From: Collinsella sp. AF02-46-1
GTDB lineage: Bacteria > Actinomycetota > Coriobacteriia > Coriobacteriales > Coriobacteriaceae
Reading direction: 5' to 3'
Length of the DNA: 27,240 nt
Assembly (NCBI GenBank): GCA_934876235.1
Contig: CAKXKM010000006.1
Coordinates: 18,077-45,316 of the forward strand
Below are positions 7,520 through 15,746 of this stretch, piece by piece. Every line of letters begins with the position of its first letter. The stretch's first letter is position 1. The position numbers and the translations under genes were made by a program. The notes under the pieces are model-generated. The model searched no databases. It had not been told where the DNA came from and saw nothing but the letters and a program-made list of their open reading frames with translations.

Positions 7520-8503
7520 ATGTCTCGGTATTGCGCCTCGTGCGGCAAGCGTCTTGCAGATGATGCCAAGTTCTGCACCTCGTGCGGTGCACCCGTTGAG
7601 CAAACAGCCGCGAGCGATAGCCAGCCCGCTTTTGAGCAGACCGGCTCCCTTGATACGCCGCAAGCCAAGGCGGACGACTCCCTCGCCTATAGCCCCGACC
7701 CCGCCGCAAGGACCGAGGCCGTCGAGACCACGCAGCGCATACCCGTCGCGAGCGGCTCGCCCCAACAGCAGCCGGTTCCCGCATACGTGCCCGCTTCGCC
7801 ACAGACCCCCGCTTCCAAAAAGAGCGGCACCGGGCCGCTTATCGCCGTTATCGTTGTGCTGGTGGCGATCATCATCGCCCTGGTCATCTTCTTTGCAATC
7901 AGACCGTTCGACAACGCCGCCACGCAGACGACTGCCGAGGTAGCTAAGCTGCACCATGACGTCGACGACAATGACCTAAAGCCTCTCGGCGATCCCAACA
8001 GCCTGTACGACGATGATGACGATGACGACGAGGATGGCGGCGAAGCAACGCTCTCTGAGCAGAACCTCTACCGTCGCCTGAGCGAATACTACGACCTGCT
8101 CGAAGATCTCGACAGCCAGGTCCGTGGCTGCGCGCAGAACTTCAACGGCAACTATCTGGAAGAGGATCGAACCACCCGTCAAAATCTCGCCGACGTCGCC
8201 GAGCGCACGGAGGACACCATCGAGCAGTATTACGACATCGTCGAGGACCTGGACGTCCCGACGAGCTCCAAAAACTACAGCTCCTGGAAGGACATCATCG
8301 CCCTGTACGACGACCTGGATCACCGCATTGACGCAATCTGTGATGCCTGGGAGATCAGTCTGAAATACGCCAAGCCTGCGGACCACAAGAATGAGATCGT
8401 GGCGCCGCTGTCGCGCGACAACGTGGCGGGCACCAATGACAATAAGTACCGCCTAGACTTTGAGGAGCGTTATCCCGGCGCCAAGCCTGTCGAGGTGAAC
8501 TAG
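7520..8503 (+). CDS. Zinc-ribbon, single-pass membrane protein of unknown role
   Basis: A 327-residue protein. A short N-terminal zinc ribbon (C5xxC8, C19xxC22; CASCGKRLADDAKFCTSCG) is followed by a Pro/Ala/Gln-rich linker, one strongly hydrophobic segment (about 106-127) and an extracytoplasmic domain that opens with a run of seven Asp (164-170). The rest is acidic and helical, with many Tyr/Asp/Leu heptad-like stretches (for example EYYDLLEDLDSQ). The N-terminal ribbon should be cytoplasmic (N-in). The start at 7520 follows AAAGGAG with five bases between; an upstream GTG at 7502 lacks such a site. Zinc-ribbon plus membrane-anchor proteins of this kind are common in Gram-positives, mostly without known function. 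It stands alone between hairpins. Confidence 0.8.
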   Translation: MSRYCASCGKRLADDAKFCTSCGAPVEQTAASDSQPAFEQTGSLDTPQAKADDSLAYSPDPAARTEAVETTQRIPVASGSPQQQPVPAYVPASPQTPASKKSGTGPLIAVIVVLVAIIIALVIFFAIRPFDNAATQTTAEVAKLHHDVDDNDLKPLGDPNSLYDDDDDDDEDGGEATLSEQNLYRRLSEYYDLLEDLDSQVRGCAQNFNGNYLEEDRTTRQNLADVAERTEDTIEQYYDIVEDLDVPTSSKNYSSWKDIIALYDDLDHRIDAICDAWEISLKYAKPADHKNEIVAPLSRDNVAGTNDNKYRLDFEERYPGAKPVEVN

Positions 8504-8520
8504 CGCTTTGTCGTTCCCGA

Positions 8521-8580
8521 GCCGGCAGTTAGGGACGTTCCTAAACTGCCGGCAGAAAAAGAACGTCCCTAACTGCCGGT
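8521..8580. repeat. Three-arm GGGAC palindrome
   Basis: Arm 8521-8540 pairs with 8561-8580 at 19/20 positions. The intervening 8541-8553 can also pair with the start of the first arm (GCCGGCAGTT with AACTGCCGGC). Two mutually exclusive hairpins are therefore possible. The core reads TTAGGGACGTTC. It begins 17 bp after the stop of the zinc-ribbon gene. Confidence 0.85.
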
Positions 8581-8581
8581 C

Positions 8582-8623
8582 AAAAAAACGAGCGAGGATC
8601 GCGGGGTCCTCGCTCGTTTTTTT
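8582..8623. terminator. Bidirectional intrinsic terminator
   Basis: A perfect 17-bp inverted repeat: seven A, then CGAGCGAGGA, an 8-nt loop, TCCTCGCTCG and seven T. It has a GC stem with a T-run on either strand and sits between the convergent zinc-ribbon and topA genes, so it can end both transcripts. Confidence 0.92.
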
Positions 8624-8645
8624 GGGCAATGTTTCGACTGCGCCG

Positions 8646-11237
8646 TTACTTGTCGGCGGCCTTCTTGGCCGTCGTCTTCTTGGTGGTCGACTTCTTGGCA
8701 GTCGACTTTTTCGCCGTCGAAGTCTTCTTCGCAGCGGTCGTCTTCTTTGCCGTGCTCGCCTTGGTTGTGGTCTTGCGGCCGCGGGCGGGCTTCTTCTCCT
8801 TGGTCGGGCAGTCCATGTTGACGCAGATACGCCACGGACCGCGCGCCGTGTTGACCACCACGATGGGGGCGCCGCACTCGGGACAGGTCTCGCCCGTCGC
8901 CTCGAGCTTGCCACGCGCCGGCAGCGGATAGCTCACGCCGCAGTCATCGTAGTTGGTGCAGCGGATAAAGCGCTTGCCGCTCTTCTCGCTCTTGTGCGCG
9001 ATCAGGTCGCCATGGCGTCCGGCCTCGGCACACACCTTGCACTCGCCCACCTTAAGGTCGGGCTCGTAGTTGGTGGGACACGTCGGGTTCACGCAGATCT
9101 CGAAAGCCTTCTGGCGGAACGGCTGACACTTAATGCGCGGCGCACCGCATTCGGGGCACACGGCGGCCTCGCCCTCGAGCGGGCTCACCTTGACGCCGCT
9201 CGGCACCGGATAGGTCACGTCGCAGTCGGGCCAGCCCATGCAGCCGATAAAGCTGCCGCGGGTCTTGGCGCTCGTCTTCATAACCAGGTCCTTGCCGCAC
9301 TTGGGGCAGGCGCCCACGCGCGCATCGGCCGTGACGGCGTCGCTGATGGCGTCGCCGAGCTCCTGCGTATGCTTGAGCAGCTCGTCGAGCACGCCGGCCA
9401 GCAGCGCACGCGAGTGCGTCACGACATGCTCTTCGGTGTCCTCGCCGCGCTCGACGCGAGTCATGTCGCCGTCGAGCTCGCTGGTCATATCGGGGCTCGT
9501 TATGCGCGGGGCAAACTGCGTCAGCGCGTCGATGATGGCGATGCCCAGCTGGCTCGGCTCAACGGGATCGTTTTTGAGATAGCGCACGGCATACAGGCGC
9601 TCGATGATGCTCGCGCGCGTGGACTTGGTGCCCAGGCCGCGCTTTTCCATCTCCTGCACGAGCTTGCCCTGGCTGTAGCGCGCGGGCGGCTCGGTCTGCT
9701 TGGCCTCAAGCTTAATGTCGAACACGTCGACCGTGTCGCCCTGCTCTAGCGGCGGCATCTGCTCGTCGCGCTTGAGTCCGTACGGGTACGCCTCGCGGAA
9801 ACCCGGGGTCACGAGCACATCGCCCGAAGCCACGAACGGCTCACCGTTCACGTCGAGCTCGAGCTTGGTATTCTCGATGGTCGCGGGACCCATAAGCGTC
9901 GCCAGGAAGCGGCGGGCGATGAGGTCGTAGAGCTTGCGCTGGCCGCCATCGAGCGTGGACGGATCGCCTTCGCCCGTGGGGTAGATGGGCGGGTGGTCGG
10001 TGGTCTCGACTTTGCCGCGCGTGGGCTTCATGGGGCCGGCGAGTACCTTTTTGCACACGGGCGCCAGCGCCGGGTTGATCTTTGCCAGGTCGCTCACCAC
10101 GGCGCCCAGATCGAGCGTCGCAGGGTACACGGTGTTGTCGACACGCGGATAGCTGATGAGGCCCGCCATGTAGAGGGACTCGGCGATGCGCATGGTACGT
10201 GCAGGTGAGATGCCCTCGGCCGCGGCGGCAGCCTGCAGCGAGGTCGTCGCAAACGGCGTGGGCGGCTGCTGCTTGCGCGAACGCTTGGTCACCGCGGCGA
10301 CGGTTGCCGTCGTAGCGCCGTCGACGTGGCCGTACGCCGTCTCGGCAGCATCTTTGTCGGTAAAACGTGTCGTCTTGTGCGCAATCTTAAAGCGGTCATC
10401 CTCGGCAGCACCCTGAGCGGCACCCATGCCGCGAATCTGCCAATAGTCCTCGGGCACAAACGCCATGCGTTCGCGTTCGCGCTCGACCACCAGAGCGAGC
10501 GTCGGCGTCTGCACGCGGCCGGCGGAGCGCACGTTGCCAAAGCCGCCAAACTTGGCGAGCGTCAGGTAGCGCGTGAGCACCGCGCCCCAAATGAGATCGA
10601 TGTGCTGGCGGCTCTCGCCGGCGTCGGCCAGATTCTGGTCGAGCGAGACAAGATTATCGAAGGCCTGCGTAATCTCGGCCTTGGTAAACGAAGAATACTG
10701 GGCGCGGGCGACCGGCAAGTCAGGCGCAACCTCGCGCACTTTGTTGAGGGCGTCCGAACCGATCAGTTCGCCCTCGCGGTCGAAGTCCGTGGCGATAATG
10801 ACGCTGTCGGACTTCTTGGCAAGGTTCTTGAGCGAGCGGATGAGCTCCTTCTCGGCCGGCAGCTTAATGACGGGCGCCCAGGTGAGGTAAGGCAGGCTCT
10901 CGAGCTTCCAGCCCTTGATGGAGATACCATCGGCAAGAAACGGCTTGCGCTTGGTGTCGTAGGGCGGACGTGCCAGGCCATCGGGCATATCGGCCGGCAG
11001 CATCTCGCCGTCCTCGGTGACCGAATACCAGCCCAGCTTTTTATCGAACAGCACGCTGTCGCAAAAATCGGGCGCAAGGATGTGACCGGCAAGGCCGATG
11101 GTCACGCACTCCTCGCCCTTCCACTCAAAACGGTAGATGGCGGTGTTGTACACCTTGTCCTTTTTGGGTTTGCCCGTGGACAGACGCTCGGCAATCTGAC
11201 GCGCGGCGTCGTTTTTCTCTGCGATGATGAGCTTCAA
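8646..11237 (-). CDS. topA: DNA topoisomerase I (type IA)
   Basis: Relaxes negative supercoils by cutting one strand through a 5'-phosphotyrosine. It has 863 residues. The TOPRIM domain opens the protein (MKLIIAEKN) and has the acidic triad in ATDFDREGELIG (D151, D153, E155). GRVQTPTLALVVERE and the active site ISYPR (Tyr363) are closer in wording to archaeal topoisomerase I and topoisomerase III than to E. coli TopA. Four C4 zinc fingers follow (from about 644, 694, 733 and 785). The last ~45 residues are an Ala/Lys/Thr/Ser repeat tail (STAKKSTAKKST), histone H1-like. The start is a TTG at 11237 with AGGAG seven bases upstream. Type IA family is certain; TopA rather than a TopB-like paralogue is inferred from the zinc fingers and tail. 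Confidence 0.9.
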   Translation of the reverse strand: MKLIIAEKNDAARQIAERLSTGKPKKDKVYNTAIYRFEWKGEECVTIGLAGHILAPDFCDSVLFDKKLGWYSVTEDGEMLPADMPDGLARPPYDTKRKPFLADGISIKGWKLESLPYLTWAPVIKLPAEKELIRSLKNLAKKSDSVIIATDFDREGELIGSDALNKVREVAPDLPVARAQYSSFTKAEITQAFDNLVSLDQNLADAGESRQHIDLIWGAVLTRYLTLAKFGGFGNVRSAGRVQTPTLALVVERERERMAFVPEDYWQIRGMGAAQGAAEDDRFKIAHKTTRFTDKDAAETAYGHVDGATTATVAAVTKRSRKQQPPTPFATTSLQAAAAAEGISPARTMRIAESLYMAGLISYPRVDNTVYPATLDLGAVVSDLAKINPALAPVCKKVLAGPMKPTRGKVETTDHPPIYPTGEGDPSTLDGGQRKLYDLIARRFLATLMGPATIENTKLELDVNGEPFVASGDVLVTPGFREAYPYGLKRDEQMPPLEQGDTVDVFDIKLEAKQTEPPARYSQGKLVQEMEKRGLGTKSTRASIIERLYAVRYLKNDPVEPSQLGIAIIDALTQFAPRITSPDMTSELDGDMTRVERGEDTEEHVVTHSRALLAGVLDELLKHTQELGDAISDAVTADARVGACPKCGKDLVMKTSAKTRGSFIGCMGWPDCDVTYPVPSGVKVSPLEGEAAVCPECGAPRIKCQPFRQKAFEICVNPTCPTNYEPDLKVGECKVCAEAGRHGDLIAHKSEKSGKRFIRCTNYDDCGVSYPLPARGKLEATGETCPECGAPIVVVNTARGPWRICVNMDCPTKEKKPARGRKTTTKASTAKKTTAAKKTSTAKKSTAKKSTTKKTTAKKAADK

Positions 11238-11291
11238 AAGAGGCTCCTATCTCGTGTCTCTGCGGCTACGCCCGCCCGTATGGCGGCCGAC

Positions 11292-11975
11292 TTACGCCCT
11301 TGCTTGCTCAATCTGCCCGATGAGCCAATCGCACCAGGCATCCATGCCCTCGCCCTTGCGCGCGCTCACGGCAAACCGCGGCGCCTGCGGATTGAGGTCA
11401 TCGAGTGTCTTAGTATACCTATCCATGTCAAAATCGAAAGCCGGAGCCACGTCGACCTTGTTGAGCAGCTGCGCGCCGGCGTGTTGGAAGATGCCCGGGT
11501 ACTTGATGGGCTTGTCGTCGCCCTCGGGCACCGAGAGAATCATGATGGACAGGTTCTCGCCCAGGTCAAAGTCGACCGGGCAGACCAGGTTGCCCACGTT
11601 TTCGATAAAGATGACGTCGATGTTCTCCAGACCGACGGCCTGGTCGAAGGCATCGACGGCCTCCATGATCATGTTGCCCTCGAGATGGCACAGGCCGCCC
11701 GTGTTGATCTGAATGGCGGGCATGCCGGCTTCCTTCATGGTGATGGCGTCGACGTCCGAGGCGATATCGCCCTCGATGACAGCACAGCGCAGGCCGGCTT
11801 TGTCACGCAGGCGCTCGTTGGTGCCCAGAATCGTGGTGGTCTTGCCCGAGCCGGGGCTCGACAGCACATTGATCACGTAGGTGTTTGTCTCATTAAATCG
11901 CTGACGCAGCTGATCTGCCAGGCGCTCGTTGCGCGACAGAATCGGCGATGCAATATCAATCGTTTTCTCGGCCAT
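11292..11975 (-). CDS. hypB: Hydrogenase nickel-incorporation GTPase HypB
   Basis: GTPase that, with HypA, delivers nickel to the large subunit of NiFe hydrogenase in the cytoplasm. It has 227 residues. The P-loop is SPGSGKTT (40-47), the metal-site pair C96-H97 lies in GGLCHLEGN, and ENVGNLVCP (Cys132) and NKVD (172-175) complete the G-domain set. It lacks the His-rich N-terminal stretch and CxxCGC motif of longer HypB forms, so it has no nickel-storage part. AAGGAG precedes the ATG by 9 nt. It follows hypA by 55 bp, and a GGGGTATAAA at 12010-12001 may give it its own promoter. No hydrogenase structural genes are in the window. Confidence 0.93.
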   Translation of the reverse strand: MAEKTIDIASPILSRNERLADQLRQRFNETNTYVINVLSSPGSGKTTTILGTNERLRDKAGLRCAVIEGDIASDVDAITMKEAGMPAIQINTGGLCHLEGNMIMEAVDAFDQAVGLENIDVIFIENVGNLVCPVDFDLGENLSIMILSVPEGDDKPIKYPGIFQHAGAQLLNKVDVAPAFDFDMDRYTKTLDDLNPQAPRFAVSARKGEGMDAWCDWLIGQIEQARA

Positions 11976-12030
11976 ACTTAGCGCTCCTTACTTTGGCCCC
12001 TTTATACCCCATCACCAGATGGCTAGCGGG

Positions 12031-12387
12031 CTAATCGTCGGGGGTTTCGATTTCGATACTTGCGATATCGAGCTCGCGGCCGTGCAGTAGGCGCACGTTG
12101 GCACCACCACACTGAGGACAGCGACAGTGGAAGCGATCGTGGTCGAAAACCTCGCCGCAGTCTAGACACTCGCTTTGTGGATGGACCTCCTCCACGGCAA
12201 GCTCGCAGCCGCGCGTGAGCGGGTCCTCGTCGCGAAACGTCTCCCACGCAAAGTCGAGCGCCTCGCGCACAACTTCGGTCATATCCCCGATACGCAGCGT
12301 TACCAAAACGGCGCGCGAGGCCCCCGCCCCACGCGCCGCGCGAATCACTGTATCGAGTATGCCGTTGACAATGCCAACCTCGTGCAT
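12031..12387 (-). CDS. hypA: Hydrogenase nickel metallochaperone HypA
   Basis: Small nickel- and zinc-binding chaperone that hands nickel to HypB and the hydrogenase precursor. It has 118 residues, the usual length. It starts MHEVG, whose His2 is the nickel ligand in the family. The structural zinc site is CLDCG (C74, C77) with CPQCG (C90, C93); Cys88 is an additional cysteine. The start follows GAGGAG at 9 nt, which lies in the end of tatC, 6 bp away, so the two genes are probably cotranscribed. HypA can also serve urease in some bacteria, but no urease gene is seen here. Confidence 0.93.
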   Translation of the reverse strand: MHEVGIVNGILDTVIRAARGAGASRAVLVTLRIGDMTEVVREALDFAWETFRDEDPLTRGCELAVEEVHPQSECLDCGEVFDHDRFHCRCPQCGGANVRLLHGRELDIASIEIETPDD

Positions 12388-12393
12388 ACCGAT

Positions 12394-13185
12394 TTACTCC
12401 TCGTCGTCCTCGTCGTCCGAGAACAGGTCCAGACGGCTCACGAACAGGCCCTCCTTGCCCTCGCGCGCGGTAATGACCACGCGAGCGATGGCGAGCGAAA
12501 TCTCGTAGAGCGAGAGCAGGGCGCCATACATGAGACCCAGCGTAACGGGCGAGCCGTCGGGCGTAATCACAGCCGAACCCACGAGCAGGCCTACGTACAC
12601 GTAGCGCCAGGCGCTGCGGAAGGCCGCGTAGGACACGATGTGGAAAACGGACAGGTAGAAGATGATGAGCGGCAGCTCAAACGCCACACCAAAGCCGATC
12701 ATAAAGAGCAGCTCCATGTTGACGTAGTTCTCCAGATCGGGCAACGCCGTAGCGACAGCCGAGGTCTCGCCGATGAGCCACTCAAAGCCCGCCGGGATGA
12801 TGATGAAGTAGCAGAAGATGGCACCCAGGAAGAACAGCACCGTCGAGGCGAGCACCGTGGGCACAACCCACTTGCGCTCGTTGGGGCGCAGTGCCGGCAG
12901 GAAAAATGCCAGAATCTGCCAGATGATCATGGGCGTGCACATGACCACGGCCATCTTGATGGCAAGCGAGAAGCGCAGGCCAAAGCCGCCGAGCGTGGTG
13001 GTGATGTAAAACTTACCGTCCGGCACAAAGGAGCGGATGGGGTCCTCAAGAATATCGAGCACCACGGGCGTGGCAAAGTACAGCACGATGGCGGCGGCAA
13101 ACACCGAAACGACCACGATGGTCAGGCGGCGACGGAGCTCTCCCAGGTGATCGAAGAGCGGCATGCGCGCAGGTCCGATCGGCAT
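12394..13185 (-). CDS. tatC: Sec-independent translocase subunit TatC
   Basis: Polytopic membrane receptor that binds twin-arginine signal peptides and exports folded proteins. It has 263 residues. The N-terminal motif MPLFDHLGELRRRL is the family's cytoplasmic hallmark. Six hydrophobic segments can be read, with FFLPALRPNERKW in the first cytoplasmic loop region and the conserved Glu in GFGVAFELPLI. The C-terminus is short and very acidic (DDEDDEE). The ATG shares one base with the stop of the upstream tat gene (TAATG), so translation is coupled. Tat exports NiFe hydrogenases and other cofactor enzymes, which fits the hypA-hypB genes that follow. Confidence 0.95.
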   Translation of the reverse strand: MPIGPARMPLFDHLGELRRRLTIVVVSVFAAAIVLYFATPVVLDILEDPIRSFVPDGKFYITTTLGGFGLRFSLAIKMAVVMCTPMIIWQILAFFLPALRPNERKWVVPTVLASTVLFFLGAIFCYFIIIPAGFEWLIGETSAVATALPDLENYVNMELLFMIGFGVAFELPLIIFYLSVFHIVSYAAFRSAWRYVYVGLLVGSAVITPDGSPVTLGLMYGALLSLYEISLAIARVVITAREGKEGLFVSRLDLFSDDEDDEE

Positions 13186-13757
13186 TACTCATCGCCTCCC
13201 TTCGGGGCGTCGGCGGCAGCAGCCTCGGCATCGTCCTCGACCTCGAGCTCGCGAGCGAGCTGGTCGACGACGGCCTTGCGCTTGCGGGGACGACGGGCGT
13301 AGAGGTCAGCCGTCGTGGGCTCTGCCGGCTCGGGCTCGGGCTCTGCAGCAGGCTCGGGCTCGACGGCAGCAGCAGGCTCTGTACCCTCGGCCTCATCAAC
13401 AGCGCCTTCGCCCTCAGCAGCACCCTCGCTTGCGGCCTTCTCGGCAGCAAGACGGGCGCGACGCTCGGCAAAGGTCTCCTTCTTGGCGGGCGCTGCCGTC
13501 TCGGCGGCATCCTCGTCCACATCGGAATCGTCGTCGGTCGCAGCAGTCTTCTTGGGCTTGACCGGGGCCGACGCGGCCTCGCTCACCGGATCGATAATCT
13601 CGGACTGAACAACGGCCGTCATCTTTTCCTGCGTCTCGCGGAACTGACGGATGGCACGGCCGATCGTGCGGCCCATCTGCGGGAGCTTATCCGGGCCAAA
13701 CAGCAAAAAGCCGAAGACCACGATGATCGCGAGCTCACCCTCTCCAATACCAAACAC
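13185..13757 (-). CDS. TatA/TatB-family translocase subunit with acidic tail
   Basis: Single-span Tat component of 190 residues from the GTG at 13757, which has GGAGG five bases upstream; the longer frame to 13802 adds a stretch without family features. It starts FGIGEGEL, then one membrane segment and LLFGPDKLPQMGR, followed by an amphipathic helix (IGRAIRQFRETQEKM). MF-x-IG-xx-EL and FGPDKLP read more like TatB than TatA, but such calls are weak. Residues ~65-190 form an Ala/Glu/Pro-rich acidic tail, with EPEPAAEPEPEPAEP and a terminal Lys/Arg patch. Only one small Tat subunit is encoded here. It may work in a two-part system with TatC, or a second copy may lie elsewhere. Confidence 0.88.
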   Translation of the reverse strand: MFGIGEGELAIIVVFGFLLFGPDKLPQMGRTIGRAIRQFRETQEKMTAVVQSEIIDPVSEAASAPVKPKKTAATDDDSDVDEDAAETAAPAKKETFAERRARLAAEKAASEGAAEGEGAVDEAEGTEPAAAVEPEPAAEPEPEPAEPTTADLYARRPRKRKAVVDQLARELEVEDDAEAAAADAPKGGDE

Positions 13758-13832
13758 ACATACCTCCAAGGCTCGATGTGAGTCGAGCCCGCACCGCGCC
13801 ATTCGGCCGGAACTCGTCTATTCATTCGGTCA

Positions 13833-13866
13833 AGTATAGCGCCCGGACGCCAAAACGTCCGAGCGC
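13833..13866 (-). promoter_or_regulatory. Hairpin and TATACT box before the tat operon
   Basis: An 11-bp stem with one mismatch (13839-13849 with 13856-13866) lies in the gap between the STAS gene and the tat genes. TATACT at 13838-13833 follows it directly on the minus strand, about 76 bp before the tat start. The hairpin may end the STAS transcript and the box may start the tat-hyp operon. No T-run and no clear -35 are seen. Confidence 0.35.
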
Positions 13867-13910
13867 ATCACAAACATATGCCAAACGGCACGCCCTTTTG
13901 GGGGCAAAGA

Positions 13911-14225
13911 TTATGCAGCGGTGATCGAAATCTCCTGGTCGACGCCCAACAGCTGAACCACGCGCATCACCGGGGGCTGCACGTTGACGCAGCTAAAACG
14001 CTTACCATGATCAGCTGCGTGGTGTGCGGCGCCCACAAGCACGCCAATGCCCGTCGAATCGATGTAGCTCACCTGGGCAAAATCGAGCTCAACGGCCTCA
14101 GTGGGCTGCTCGAGCGCCAGGTCGATGGCATTGCGCAGGCTATCGGCGTTAGAGATATCGATCTCACCGGTCACCTTAATGGTGTAGAGCTCTGGCGTGG
14201 GGTTGGTGGAAATACCCAAATCCAT
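13911..14225 (-). CDS. STAS-domain anti-sigma factor antagonist-like protein
   Basis: A 104-residue single STAS domain like SpoIIAA/RsbV. In such proteins a serine is phosphorylated by an anti-sigma kinase and the unphosphorylated form frees the sigma factor. GEIDISNADSL and DFAQVSYIDSTGIGVLV are the hallmark stretches; Ser57 in DSTGIG is the expected phosphorylation site. The start follows AAAGGAG at 7 nt. No kinase, phosphatase or sigma gene lies beside it, so the partner and output are unknown. It could also act outside a sigma circuit, as many free STAS proteins do. Confidence 0.88.
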   Translation of the reverse strand: MDLGISTNPTPELYTIKVTGEIDISNADSLRNAIDLALEQPTEAVELDFAQVSYIDSTGIGVLVGAAHHAADHGKRFSCVNVQPPVMRVVQLLGVDQEISITAA

Positions 14226-14291
14226 GTATACGCTCCTTTACGTATCGAAAGTGCGGATAGTACTAGGCGCGGACTTGCGGGGCCCTACGCG

Positions 14292-15596
14292 TTAGGCGCG
14301 CTCGGCACGCGCAAGCTCGGCAGCGACGAGCTTGACAGCCAGCACCAGCACATCGAGCGCAGCCTCCAGGTCCTCGACCGTGGGATAGCTCGGCGCGATG
14401 CGGATGTTGGTGTCGCGCGGATCCTTGCCATAAGGCCAGGTGGCACCAGCCGGCGTGAGCTTGACGCCCAGGTCGGCACAAAGCGCGGCGACCTTCTGGG
14501 CCGAGCCCTCGGGGCCATCGAAACTCACAAAGTAGCCGCCATGGGGATGAGTCCAAGTGGCGCAACCCGTGTTACCCAAGCCCTCGGTGAGTTTACGCTC
14601 AACGGCCTCAAAGCGCGGGCGCAGGAACTCGGCATGCTTTTTCATGTGCTCCTTGACCGCCTCGATGGTGGGAAGGAAACGCACGTGACGCAGCTGGTTG
14701 AGCTTATCGGCGCTAATAAGACCGGCCTTCAGGCGCTTGGAGAACTCGGCGATGACCGCGGGGCTCGCACCGATAAAGCCGATGCCGGCGCCCGGGAAGG
14801 TGATCTTGGACGTCGAGGCAAAGGCCACCACGCGATCCTCGGTGCCCGCCGCGCGAGCGAGGTCAAAGATATTTGCGAGCTCGTCGGTCTCGTCGTACAG
14901 GTCGTGCACGCAGTAAGCGTTGTCCCAGAAGATGCGGAAATCGGGCGCGGCCGTGGGCATCTCGACCAAGCGGCGCACAGTGTCCTCGCTAAAGGTGATG
15001 CCCGTGGGGTTGGAATACTTGGGCACGCACCAGATACCCTTGATGGAATCGTCGGCGGCAACCAGGCGCTCGATCTCGTCCATGTCGGGGCCGTTGTCGG
15101 TCATCGCGACGGGGACGTTCTCGATGCCCAGATCGGCGGTGATGCCAAAGTGGCGATCGTAGCCGGGAACAGGGCACAGGAACTTGACCTTCTTGCCGTC
15201 GTGCGCTGCCTCGTAAGCCTCCCAAGGGTCGCTGCCGCACGAGCCGCAACGCCAGAACATACCGGCGATATCGTGCTCGATCAGCAGGCTCGATGAGCCC
15301 AGTACGAGCGTCTGCTCGGCAGGACAACCCAGGAACTCCCCCGCCAGCTTGCGTGCCGAGGGAATGCCCTCAAAGCAGCCGTAGTTGGAGCAGTCGACGT
15401 TGCCGTCATGCAGATCGGCATCGGCATTGAGGATATCGAGCATGGGTCGAGAGATGTCCACCTGGGAGGGCGACGGCTTGCCGCGGGCCATGTCGAGCGC
15501 CAGGCCCTTGGCCTTGACCTCGGCGACCTCGGCTTTGAGCGCCTCGATGGCGGCATCGAGTTCGGTGGTTTCCATCTTCTGGTAGATCGTCTGCAT
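14292..15596 (-). CDS. PLP-dependent class I/II aminotransferase, aspartate type
   Basis: A fold-type I aminotransferase of 434 residues, most like the actinobacterial group with Asp_aminotransf (PF12897) members; the substrate may be aspartate or alanine but is not proven. Lys264 in STSKITFPGAG is the PLP Schiff-base lysine, DNAY (225-228) holds the PLP-pyridine Asp and Tyr, and NPTG (196-199) contacts cofactor and substrate. It ends 66 bp before the STAS gene. A TATACT box lies about 45 bp upstream of the start (15645-15640). AAAGG precedes the ATG by 10 nt. An alternative internal start at Met8 is possible. Confidence 0.88.
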   Translation of the reverse strand: MQTIYQKMETTELDAAIEALKAEVAEVKAKGLALDMARGKPSPSQVDISRPMLDILNADADLHDGNVDCSNYGCFEGIPSARKLAGEFLGCPAEQTLVLGSSSLLIEHDIAGMFWRCGSCGSDPWEAYEAAHDGKKVKFLCPVPGYDRHFGITADLGIENVPVAMTDNGPDMDEIERLVAADDSIKGIWCVPKYSNPTGITFSEDTVRRLVEMPTAAPDFRIFWDNAYCVHDLYDETDELANIFDLARAAGTEDRVVAFASTSKITFPGAGIGFIGASPAVIAEFSKRLKAGLISADKLNQLRHVRFLPTIEAVKEHMKKHAEFLRPRFEAVERKLTEGLGNTGCATWTHPHGGYFVSFDGPEGSAQKVAALCADLGVKLTPAGATWPYGKDPRDTNIRIAPSYPTVEDLEAALDVLVLAVKLVAAELARAERA

Positions 15597-15746
15597 GGGG
15601 TGCGACCTTTCGCGAAGCGGTACGTTGCAGTTCGTCTAAGTATAGACCGCCATCGTCGCAACGTTATGAAGCCGTGATAGATTAAGTTCATCGCAATCAA
15701 TTACGAATCGCCGCGCATGCCGGCGTGGGGCGCCCAAGGAGGCACT

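Noticed and set aside
10326..11981. A 551-residue plus-strand open frame across topA and hypB
   Set aside because: Antisense shadow of GC-rich genes with clear catalytic motifs on the other strand.
13863..13910. GCCC-TTTT-GGGGGC near the STAS stop as a terminator
   Set aside because: Only a 4-5-bp stem and no T-run after it on the minus strand.
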